Source: Duganella alba (GTDB lineage Bacteria; Pseudomonadota; Gammaproteobacteria; Burkholderiales; Burkholderiaceae_D). From it: a stretch of DNA of 64,000 bases. Location: NCBI RefSeq assembly GCF_009674495.1, contig NZ_WKJN01000031.1, forward strand, positions 1-64,000. Direction: 5' to 3'. Position 1 is the stretch's first letter. Each line of letters opens with the position of its first letter. This document shows, piece by piece, positions 1 through 9,305 of the stretch. The notes under the pieces were generated by a model, which made no database searches, had not been told where the DNA came from, and was given only the letters and a program-made list of their open reading frames with translations. The position numbers were made by a program, and so were the translations under genes.

Positions 1-872
1 GGCGCCGCGGCCGGGGCGGACGCCGGAGCGGCCGCCTTGTTCAGGTACTCGATCTTGGCGGCCGCGCGCAGGCGCTGCACCTCGGCGGCGGCCGCTTCCT
101 TGTTCTTGGTGCCGAACAGGTACTGCTCGATTTGCGGCGTGGCCACCTCCAGCGTCACCGGCGCCTCCTTGGTCTCGACCACGGTGGCCAGCACGCTGCG
201 GCTGCCCTCCTTCACCAGGAACAGTTGGCCCGGCTTCATCGCCAGCAGCCGCGACGACAGCTCCGGCGGCAGGTCCGAGGAGCTGCGCTGGATCTGGTTG
301 CGGCTGAACTTGACCTTGTGCGCGTCCAGGTAGGCCGCCACCTCTTCCAGCGACTTGGCGTTGTCGATCACGCCCTTGACCGCGTCGTCGATATCGCTGC
401 CGTTGATGATCAGCTGGCGCATGTCGAAAATCTTACGCTGCGCAAAGAACACCGGGTGCTCGCTGTAATAGGCGGCCACCTCGGCCGGGGTCGGCTTGGT
501 CACGGCGCCGACCTTCTTCTGCATATAGGCCTGGGCGATCAGCAGCGCCTTGGCGCGTTCGATGGCGCGCACCACCTGCGGGTCGCGGTCGACCTTTTCC
601 TTGACCGCCTCGTTGATCACCAGCTGGCGATCCACCAGGTTTTCCAGCAACTGCTTGGTGACCGCCGGCTGCTGCGCCTGTTCGGCGCTGACGCCGGAGC
701 GCTGCAATTCCTCGTTCAGCTGCAGCGCGGTGATTTCCTCGCCGTTCACGCTGGCCAGCGCCTGGCCGCTCTTGGCGCCCTTGTCGCCGCCGCAGGCGGC
801 CAGGGTGGACGCCAGCGCCACGGCGGCGCACAGCAGGCGCAGGGGACGGGCCGATGATTCCGAATGATTCAA
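1..872 (-). CDS. epsD: EpsD-family peptidyl-prolyl isomerase-like lipoprotein (3' end cut by window)
   Basis: The protein begins MNHSESSARPLRLLCAAVAL and has a lipoprotein signal ending ALASTLAAC, so it should be anchored by the Cys and act in the periplasm. The remainder is the helical SurA-N-like chaperone region (VNGEEITALQLNEELQRSGV, then NLVDRQLVINEAVKEK) and then a parvulin-like part, as in the EpsD family of exopolysaccharide clusters. I chose a TTG start at 872 because GAGG lies 7 nt upstream and the frame then stays open to the window edge; no ATG is available. It is downstream of the sugar transferase and EpsL on the same strand but has a 228-nt leader, so it may have its own promoter. 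At least 290 codons are present; the C-terminus is outside the window. Confidence 0.8.
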   Translation of the reverse strand, partial: MNHSESSARPLRLLCAAVALASTLAACGGDKGAKSGQALASVNGEEITALQLNEELQRSGVSAEQAQQPAVTKQLLENLVDRQLVINEAVKEKVDRDPQVVRAIERAKALLIAQAYMQKKVGAVTKPTPAEVAAYYSEHPVFFAQRKIFDMRQLIINGSDIDDAVKGVIDNAKSLEEVAAYLDAHKVKFSRNQIQRSSSDLPPELSSRLLAMKPGQLFLVKEGSRSVLATVVETKEAPVTLEVATPQIEQYLFGTKNKEAAAAEVQRLRAAAKIEYLNKAAAPASAPAAA

Positions 873-960
873 GATGTTTCCTCAAGTAGTGGTCGCCGAG
901 GACGACTGATATCACGCAAACCATAGCAACCAGTGCAACGGTTAGTACATAAATGTTAAG

Positions 961-989
961 AGTATGCTGTGCGCTCCGATGAAAGTCAA
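961..989 (-). promoter_or_regulatory. Putative sigma70 promoter for epsD
   Basis: On the minus strand TTGACT (989-984) and CATACT (966-961) are separated by 17 nt, about 90 nt before the TTG start of epsD. This is a sequence match only. Confidence 0.45.
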
Positions 990-1100
990 TATCGCGCCGC
1001 ACCCAGCCGACCCCGCATGCTGCACCTGCACATTTCTTTGATTGTAAATTAACTTCCCGCACCCGGGCTGCACGATACGCCGCCCCGCGCGGCGGCCGCG

Positions 1101-2483
1101 TCAGTGGGCGTTCTCGCGCTTGGCCACCACCTGCGCGGTGCGCACGATGATCCACAAATCGAGCCAGATCGACCAATTGCGAAGATAATCCAGATCGTAC
1201 TGAATGCGCGCTTCCATTTTGTCGAGCGTCTCGGTTTCGCCACGCAGGCCGTTGACCTGGGCCCAGCCGGTGATGCCCGGCTTGACCTTGTGGCGCAGCA
1301 TATAGCCCTTGATCAGCTTGCGGTACTGCTCGTTGTGCGCCACCGCGTGCGGCCGCGGGCCGACGATGCTCATGCGTCCCTGCAGCACATTGATGAATTG
1401 CGGCAACTCGTCGAGCGAGCTGCGGCGCAGGAAGCCGCCGATGCGGGTCACGCGCTGGTCGTTCTTCTTGGCCTGCACCACCTTGGCGCCGTCCTCGGCC
1501 ACCGTCATCGAGCGGAATTTGTAGACGATGATTTCCTCGCCGTACAGGCCGTAGCGGCGCTGGCGGAAGATCACCGGTCCCGGCGAGGTCAGCTTGACGG
1601 CCAGCGCGATGCACAGCATCAGCGGCGTCAGCATCAGCTGGATCAGCGCCGCCAGCACGATGTCGCTGGCGCGCTTGAGCAGGCTGTTAAAGCCGGTGAA
1701 CGGCGATTCGCAGATGGCGATCACCGGCATGCCGCCGACGTTGTCGAAGCGCGCCTGCACCAGGTCGAACACATAGATATCGGGCAGGAAGTAGACCGAG
1801 GCGGTGGTGTCCTGCAGCTCGTCGAGCAGCTTGCGGATGCGCGGCTGCGCCGAGATCGGCTGGCTGATGAAGATCATCTTGATGCGGTGCTCGCGCACAT
1901 AGGCGGCGATGTCGTCCATGCGCCCCAGCGGCGGTGCGCGCATGCCTTCCGGCTGGCGGTCGGCGCCGCGGTCGTCGAAATAGCCGTGCACCTGCATGAA
2001 CATATTCGGGTTGCGCTCGATGGTGCGGGCGAAGCGCAGGCTGACGTCGTTGGCGCCGACGATCACCACCGAGCGCACCTCGGCCTCGCCGTGGTCGAAC
2101 AGCGCGGCCTTGCGCGCCAGCACGTGGCTGCCGATCAGCACGAACGGCGTGGCGACAAACCAGGTGATGATCACGGCCGGATCGAAGCTGCCGACCAGGC
2201 CGCTGGCGCGGCCCAGGCAGGCCAGGATCGCCACCGTCACCGCCCAGCCGACAAACACGTCGCGGCCATAGGCCAGCATGCGGCCGCTGCGCCAGGCATT
2301 GTAGGGATCGATCCGTTCATAGACCAGGGTCGAGATCAGGAACACCAGCGTCATCAGGATCAGCGAATGGCCGGCGAACGGCACGCCGTAGGCGGCGGTG
2401 CACAGATACAGCATGCCCATGATGATGAGCGGGTCCAGCACGCGCTGGAAGAAGGAGATCAGGGGTATATCGTTGACGGTCAT
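1101..2483 (-). CDS. Undecaprenyl-phosphate hexose-1-phosphate transferase (polyisoprenyl-phosphate glycosyltransferase, WcaJ/PssY type)
   Basis: This 460-residue membrane protein would start exopolysaccharide repeat assembly by moving a sugar 1-phosphate (usually glucose) from UDP-sugar to undecaprenyl phosphate. The N-terminal third carries four hydrophobic segments (about residues 12-120), followed by a Rossmann-like CoA_binding_3 region (VVIVGANDVSLRFARTIERN). The C-terminal bacterial sugar transferase domain begins near residue 265 with KRASDIVLAALIQLML and contains KFRSM, RRSSLDELPQ, IVGPRPH and KPGITGWAQVNG, the catalytic signature of the family. The start lies 6 nt after the epsL stop, so the two are co-transcribed. 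The sugar specificity cannot be read from sequence. Confidence 0.9.
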   Translation of the reverse strand: MTVNDIPLISFFQRVLDPLIIMGMLYLCTAAYGVPFAGHSLILMTLVFLISTLVYERIDPYNAWRSGRMLAYGRDVFVGWAVTVAILACLGRASGLVGSFDPAVIITWFVATPFVLIGSHVLARKAALFDHGEAEVRSVVIVGANDVSLRFARTIERNPNMFMQVHGYFDDRGADRQPEGMRAPPLGRMDDIAAYVREHRIKMIFISQPISAQPRIRKLLDELQDTTASVYFLPDIYVFDLVQARFDNVGGMPVIAICESPFTGFNSLLKRASDIVLAALIQLMLTPLMLCIALAVKLTSPGPVIFRQRRYGLYGEEIIVYKFRSMTVAEDGAKVVQAKKNDQRVTRIGGFLRRSSLDELPQFINVLQGRMSIVGPRPHAVAHNEQYRKLIKGYMLRHKVKPGITGWAQVNGLRGETETLDKMEARIQYDLDYLRNWSIWLDLWIIVRTAQVVAKRENAH

Positions 2484-2489
2484 CTGGTA

Positions 2490-3713
2490 TTAGAACTGCG
2501 CGGTGACGTTGAATGAAACGCCGTTGGCCTTGTAGCTGTTGGTGCCGGCCGCACGGCTGCCGGTGCGGCGGTCGTGGCTCGCACTCAGCGCCAGCAGGAT
2601 GCTCGGGTAGATCGCATAGTTGACGCCGGCCTGCAGGCTGCGCGTGGAATCGTCCAGGCCGCCCTCGGACAGCACCCCCGGCAGCGCGGTGAACTTGCGC
2701 TTCTCGGTCTTGGCCAGCGCGGTGGCGCTGATCTTGGCGGTGGCCTGGTAGCTGGCCTCGACGCTGGCGCCGCGGTTCAGCGCACTGTTGATCAGGCTGC
2801 CCTCGACCGCCGCGAACTCGCGCCACACCTTGGTGGTGGTCTTGATCTTGCCGGTCGGGATCCAGTACAGCACGGCGCGGCCGTTGGCGCCCTCCTCGTC
2901 GCGGATGGTAAACACCGCGTGCGTGCGGCGCACCTTGCCGCCGAGGAACTGCAGCTGGGTGCTGCCGCTGACATACCAGTAGATATTGGCCTTCAGTTCG
3001 TCCTGGTCGTAGCCGTTGTCGAGCAGGATCGAGGCAAAGCCCTGGCGGTCGGTGTAGGTGCCCTTCAGCTTGCGCGCCACCAGGCCGATGCGGCTGCTGG
3101 TGCCGGCGATGTAGTCGACGCCGACCTCGCCCGCGTCCTCGATGCGGTTGTTATATTTCTGCGAATCGAGCTCGTAGGTGTACTTGTCGCGCGACCAGGC
3201 GCCGTGCACCTGCCAGGTCGGATGGAAGTTCCAGGCGCCGTCGACGAACTCGCGGCGCGCCACGCGCAGGTTGCGCTCTTCCGAGTGGAAGTCGGCGAAC
3301 GGCGCCAGCGTCTGCGCATAGGTGCCGCCGAGATGGCCCTGCAAATGGTTGCCCAGGTGCCATTCCAGCGTGGCCTCGGCGTTCTTGCCCGTGTAGTCGA
3401 GCTGGTTGAAGCGGTCGAACGCGACCTTGCTGGCGCTGACGCGCCCGGTCAGGATCTGGCGCCCGAACGGCCGTTCGAGGCTCAGGCCGACTTCGGTGCT
3501 CTTGTAGGTGTCGCCCTGCTCGCCGCCGACGTCGGCGCTCTGGCGCAGCAGGTTGTCGTCGTGGTTGATCGACGCCAGGATATACGGATGGATGGTGTCG
3601 CTGATCTGGGCTTGCGCCGGCAGCGCTGCGGCGGCCGCCAGCGCCAGCGCCACGGCGCGGCACAGCGGGGAAAGGCGGGTCGGTGGTGGGGTCTTGTCGG
3701 TAGTGTTTAGCAT
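2490..3713 (-). CDS. epsL: EpsL-type exopolysaccharide outer-membrane beta-barrel protein
   Basis: A 407-residue protein with a clear Sec signal (ALALAAAAALPAQAQ) and a mature part rich in alternating aromatic and polar strands (for example NIYWYVSGSTQLQFLGGK), ending in NVTAQF; the terminal Phe is the usual outer-membrane barrel signal. Its position directly before the sugar transferase and near EpsD fits EpsL of the XrtB-linked EPS clusters, where it is thought to form or help the export channel. I chose ATG 3713 because it places the signal peptide at the N-terminus; the frame is open 27 codons further upstream but those residues look unlike a leader. The role in export is inferred from family and context. 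Confidence 0.8.
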   Translation of the reverse strand: MLNTTDKTPPPTRLSPLCRAVALALAAAAALPAQAQISDTIHPYILASINHDDNLLRQSADVGGEQGDTYKSTEVGLSLERPFGRQILTGRVSASKVAFDRFNQLDYTGKNAEATLEWHLGNHLQGHLGGTYAQTLAPFADFHSEERNLRVARREFVDGAWNFHPTWQVHGAWSRDKYTYELDSQKYNNRIEDAGEVGVDYIAGTSSRIGLVARKLKGTYTDRQGFASILLDNGYDQDELKANIYWYVSGSTQLQFLGGKVRRTHAVFTIRDEEGANGRAVLYWIPTGKIKTTTKVWREFAAVEGSLINSALNRGASVEASYQATAKISATALAKTEKRKFTALPGVLSEGGLDDSTRSLQAGVNYAIYPSILLALSASHDRRTGSRAAGTNSYKANGVSFNVTAQF

Positions 3714-3846
3714 GTGTTCACGTGAATACGGGCTGATCCGTCCAGTGGGTGGCTTGTCGCTGGATGTTTCCTGTTGACAATCCATCAATGGCAATAATTA
3801 ACAATATTACCAGCAACTCTACGCGCGCGTCGCAATTATCGACGTC

Positions 3847-3877
3847 CCGTGACGGCGGTGCCTCACCGCCGTCACGG
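3847..3877 (-). terminator. Strong hairpin 32 nt past the uup stop
   Basis: A perfect 14-bp inverted repeat (CCGTGACGGCGGTG / CACCGCCGTCACGG) with a 3-nt loop. There is no clear U-tract on the minus side, so it could be a Rho-assisted end of uup or an mRNA-stabilising hairpin. It separates uup from the epsL operon. Confidence 0.5.
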
Positions 3878-3908
3878 AATTTACCGGCTTTTACCTATTG
3901 CAATGCAA

Positions 3909-5819
<1,911 letters not shown>

Positions 5820-6018
5820 GTGTTTTGGAAAGATGTGCGATCACGCCCCGGCGTTGCAGGCACGCGATATCGGTAAAGGGAAAGCAGGCATTGTACCGGC
5901 AGTCGACGCTTCCCGGCGAAATTCCGGCGGCGGCGCGCTGCCGCAGCGCATATTGTGCGCCGAAGCATTATGCTAACATCATCACTTTAACAGGATCACA
6001 ACCGGGGCCCGGCCGACC

Positions 6019-7080
6019 ATGCAGAGAAATAACACCATCGATATCGCCAAGGGCATCGGTATCCTCCTCGTCGCGCTGGGCCATAACTGGGTCATCAGCC
6101 GCGCCAATGGCCTGGCGTACCGCATGATTTACTCCTTCCACATGCCGTTGTTCTTTCTGCTGGCCGGGGTCTTCCTGAATCCGGCGCAGCGCCTGCCCGG
6201 TTTCATCAGCAGCAAGGCGGATGCCCTGTTAAAACCCTATGCGCTGGTATTGATCACCCTCGGCTGCCTGCGCGCCGCCACCCACAGCGCCGCCCCCCTG
6301 CCCTATTTTGCCGGTATTGCCTACGGCGTCGGCTCGACATTGGAATGGGTGCAGATGTGGTTCCTGCCCAACCTGTTCGTGACGCTGCTGTTCGCCTGGG
6401 GCGTCTTGCGCCTGCTCGGCGACGGCCACCAGTCACGCGCCACGCTGGCAGTCCTGGCCGGCGCACTGCTGCTGCTCGGCGCCGTCAGCATCCACGCCTT
6501 TGACGCCATTGTGCCGGCCGACCATCCATCGCTGGCACCGGTGTTCGGCGAGCGGCCGCCGATCCAGGGTCTGCCGTTCAGCCTTGACCTGCTGCCGCTC
6601 GGCGCCGGTTTTCTGTTGATCGGCTACCTGCTGCGCCAGCATGTGCGGCAACTGCGCTTCCAGCCGCTGTGGGCGCTGGCGGCCTTGCTGGTATTTATCG
6701 CCAGCCACCTGACGTTCAGCGGTGTGACCGACCTCAATCTGCGCCAATACGGCCACTGGCTGATCACCCCGATTCAGGCGTTGAGCGGGATTTACCTGGT
6801 GCTGTCGCTGGCGGCGCTGTGCGACCGCGCCGCAGCGCCGGCGCGGGTGCTGGCCTACCTGGGCCAGGCCAGCCTGTTCATCCTGATCTTCCACGCCTTT
6901 ATTCAATGGGTCGCGTTCGACAAGCTGAGCAAGCGCCTGCACGTGGATAACTATCTGGCGGCGGCGCTGTCGTTCGTCATTTGCCTGGCCTGTTCGCTGG
7001 CCGCCTATGAAGCCTGCCGCCGGATTGCGCTGCTGTCGCTGCTGATGCTGCGCCTGCCCAAACGCGGCGCCGCCAGCTAA
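6019..7080 (+). CDS. Membrane acyltransferase, Acyltransferase_3 family
   Basis: A 353-residue polytopic protein (about ten hydrophobic segments) beginning NTIDIAKGIGILLVALGHNW, the DIAKGIGIxxVxxGH signature of O-acetyltransferases of the Acyl_transf_3 family. The catalytic His is in ALGHNW, and MWFLPNLF (about residue 113) is the usual second motif. It lacks the C-terminal SGNH domain found in the four neighbours. It probably moves an acetyl group across the membrane to a surface polysaccharide; the acceptor is unknown. It is separate from the next gene by a tRNA. Confidence 0.8.
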   Translation: MQRNNTIDIAKGIGILLVALGHNWVISRANGLAYRMIYSFHMPLFFLLAGVFLNPAQRLPGFISSKADALLKPYALVLITLGCLRAATHSAAPLPYFAGIAYGVGSTLEWVQMWFLPNLFVTLLFAWGVLRLLGDGHQSRATLAVLAGALLLLGAVSIHAFDAIVPADHPSLAPVFGERPPIQGLPFSLDLLPLGAGFLLIGYLLRQHVRQLRFQPLWALAALLVFIASHLTFSGVTDLNLRQYGHWLITPIQALSGIYLVLSLAALCDRAAAPARVLAYLGQASLFILIFHAFIQWVAFDKLSKRLHVDNYLAAALSFVICLACSLAAYEACRRIALLSLLMLRLPKRGAAS

Positions 7081-7082
7081 TC

Positions 7083-7113
7083 TTGTCACACCGGCCGGGA
7101 GGTCGGCTATAAT
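7083..7113 (+). promoter_or_regulatory. Putative tRNA-Arg promoter
   Basis: TTGTCA (7083-7088) and a perfect TATAAT (7108-7113) with a 19-nt spacer end 17 nt before the tRNA, a normal distance for a stable RNA promoter. Confidence 0.5.
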
Positions 7114-7130
7114 TGCCCGCGCCGTGCGTC

Positions 7131-7205
7131 CTCCCCGTAGCACAATGGATAGTGCACATGCCTCCTAAGCGTGGGATACTGGTTCGATTCCAGTCGGGGG
7201 GACCA
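7131..7205 (+). tRNA. tRNA-Arg (anticodon CCT)
   Basis: A 75-nt cloverleaf with encoded CCA can be folded: acceptor CTCCCCG/CGGGGGG, D-arm with AATGGATA loop, anticodon loop CTCCTAA giving CCT (reads AGG), and T-arm ACTGG-TTCGATT-CCAGT. AGG is rare in such high-GC genomes, so this is expected to be the single minor Arg tRNA. No integrase gene is next to it. Confidence 0.93.
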
Positions 7206-7278
7206 TCCGCCACGCCGCGCCACCCGCCCCTTTGCCGCCCCACCTGCCTGATGCTGTCAGTTTGCAACTGCACAGCTG

Positions 7279-7315
7279 CTTTATTGCGCCGCAATAAAGT
7301 AGAATTGGTTATAAT
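7279..7315 (+). promoter_or_regulatory. Near-perfect palindrome and -10 box upstream of an acyltransferase
   Basis: CTTTATTGCG and CGCAATAAAG flank a single C (7279-7299), and TATAAT lies at 7310-7315, 30 nt before the start codon. The palindrome sits where a -35 would be, so a repressor or activator site is plausible. Confidence 0.4.
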
Positions 7316-7345
7316 TAATGTTATGTTTTTATCACGCCCAAGGCC

Positions 7346-9283
7346 ATGATGACCGCCCCACACCTCCATTCCGCCACAAAATACCGCGCTGACATCGATG
7401 GCCTGCGCGCCCTGGCCGTGCTGCCGGTGGTGCTGTTCCACATCGGCGTGCCCGGCTTCTTCGGCGGCTTCGTGGGCGTCGACGTGTTCTTCGTCATTTC
7501 CGGCTACCTGATCACCGGCATCATCGCGCGCGAGCTGGCGGCCGGCCAGTTCTCCATCGTCGAGTTCTATCGCCGCCGCGTGGTGCGGATCTTTCCGGCG
7601 CTGTTTGCCATGCTGGCGGTGGTCTCGCTGCTGGCCGTCGCCACCATGCTGCCGTCGGAGCTGGTGCGCTACGGCAAGGCGCTGGCGGCCACGTCCGGCT
7701 TCGCCTCGAATTTCGTGTTTTACCAGGAAAGCGGCTATTTCGCGCCGGACGGCCACACCAAGGCCTTGCTGCACACCTGGTCGCTGGCGGTCGAGGAACA
7801 GTTTTACCTGTTCTGGCCGCTGATCCTGGCCGGCCTGCACGCGCGCGGCGCCAACAGCATCCGCTGGATCGCCGCCGCCCTGACCGCCGCCTCGTTCGCG
7901 CTGGCCATCTGGCTGCTGGGGGTCGATCCGTCGGCGGCGTTTTTCCTGATCCCGACCCGCGCCTGGGAACTGATGGTCGGCGCCCTGATCGCCGTCATGC
8001 CCCTGCTGCCGGCGCGCCACCGGCTGCTGCGCGAGGTGCTGGCCGCCGGCGGCATCCTCGGGATCCTGGCCGCCGTCAAGTTCTACAACGCCGGCGTGCC
8101 CTTCCCCGGCCCGGCGGCGCTGCTGCCGATCCTCAGCGCGGCCGCCATCATCGTGGCCGGCGGCAGCGGCAGCTCGCTGGGCGGGCGCCTGCTGTCCTGG
8201 CGCCCGGTGGTCTTCATCGGCAAGATTTCATTCTCGCTCTACCTGTGGCACTGGCCGGTGATCGTGTTCGCCCAGGTCGGCCTGCTGCTGGACCACAGCT
8301 GGCCGGTGCGCAGCGCCGAATTCCTGCTGTCGCTGCTGCTGGGCTACCTGTCGTGGCGTTATATCGAACAGCCGACCCGGCTGGGCGCGGTACGCTTCAG
8401 CTCGCCGCGCATCCTCGGCGGCGCCGTGGCGGCGATGGCGCTGTCGGTGCTGGTCGGCGCGGTGGCCATCGTCAGCCAGGGCCTGCCGCAGCGCTACGAC
8501 GCGCAGCAGCTGGCGCTGGCGCGTTACGAAGACTACGACGGCGACAAGGAATACCGCGGCGGCAGCTGCTTCGTGGTCGGCGACCAGCCCTACGACGCGC
8601 GATGCCTGGCCCGGCCCGCCGGCCAGCCGACCCTGTTGCTGCTGGGCGACAGCCATGCGGCGCACCTGTGGCCGGGACTGGCCCGGCAGCACGGCGGCTA
8701 CAGCGTGCTGCAGGCCACCCACACCGGCTGCCGCCCGCTGCTGCCGGCCGGCGGCGGCAAGCTGCCGGCCTGCGAGCAATTCGCCCGGCGCATGTTGACC
8801 GACTGGCTGCCGCAGCATCCGGTCGACGTGGTGGTGCTGGCGGGACGCTGGGAAGCGCGCGACCTGGCCCAGCTGCCGGCCACCATCGCCGCCGCGCGCC
8901 GCCATGCCAGACAGGTGATCGTGGTCGGCCCGATCCCGCAATACGCCGCCGCGCTGCCGCGCTTCCTGGTCAAGGAAGCCGGCCACGACGCCGGCGCCGC
9001 CGAACGCGGCCTGGTGCGCGCGCCGTTCGCGCTCGATCCGCAGATGCGCGCGCTGGCCAGCGCCGCCGGCGCCAGCTACGTGTCGCTGATCGACGGCCTG
9101 TGCCAGGGCGGCCATTGCCGCACGCTGGCCGCGCCCGGCGTGCCGCTGCAGTTCGACTACGGCCATTTGACCCGCGACGGTTCGGCGGTGGTGGCCACCC
9201 TGCTGATGCAGGCGGTGCAGCCGGCCGCCGCGCCGCAGGCCCAGCGCAGCGCGCAGGCGGGCCCGGCCGAAGCAGGCAATTAA
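7346..9283 (+). CDS. OafA/YrhL-type O-acyltransferase with SGNH domain
   Basis: A 645-residue protein. The N-terminal Acyl_transf_3 membrane domain (about 10-370) shows ADIDGLRALAVLPVVLFH, GVDVFFVISGYLI, SLAVEEQFYLFWP and LWHWPV. The periplasmic SGNH hydrolase-like domain (about 420-620) has the GDSH block (LLLLGDSHAAHLW) and the late D-x-x-H in FDYGHLT. In OafA-type enzymes the membrane part delivers the acetyl group and the SGNH part transfers it to O-antigen, EPS or peptidoglycan. Two ATG codons are adjacent (7346 and 7349). It is convergent with the next acyltransferase. Confidence 0.88.
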   Translation: MMTAPHLHSATKYRADIDGLRALAVLPVVLFHIGVPGFFGGFVGVDVFFVISGYLITGIIARELAAGQFSIVEFYRRRVVRIFPALFAMLAVVSLLAVATMLPSELVRYGKALAATSGFASNFVFYQESGYFAPDGHTKALLHTWSLAVEEQFYLFWPLILAGLHARGANSIRWIAAALTAASFALAIWLLGVDPSAAFFLIPTRAWELMVGALIAVMPLLPARHRLLREVLAAGGILGILAAVKFYNAGVPFPGPAALLPILSAAAIIVAGGSGSSLGGRLLSWRPVVFIGKISFSLYLWHWPVIVFAQVGLLLDHSWPVRSAEFLLSLLLGYLSWRYIEQPTRLGAVRFSSPRILGGAVAAMALSVLVGAVAIVSQGLPQRYDAQQLALARYEDYDGDKEYRGGSCFVVGDQPYDARCLARPAGQPTLLLLGDSHAAHLWPGLARQHGGYSVLQATHTGCRPLLPAGGGKLPACEQFARRMLTDWLPQHPVDVVVLAGRWEARDLAQLPATIAAARRHARQVIVVGPIPQYAAALPRFLVKEAGHDAGAAERGLVRAPFALDPQMRALASAAGASYVSLIDGLCQGGHCRTLAAPGVPLQFDYGHLTRDGSAVVATLLMQAVQPAAAPQAQRSAQAGPAEAGN

Positions 9284-9305
9284 GCGCGGCGGATCGCGCC
9301 AGCGG

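Noticed and set aside
433-1614. 393-codon minus-strand frame across epsD and the sugar transferase
   Set aside because: It crosses two recognised genes in another frame and gives low-complexity Arg/Gly/Ala protein; the real epsD uses a TTG start at 872.
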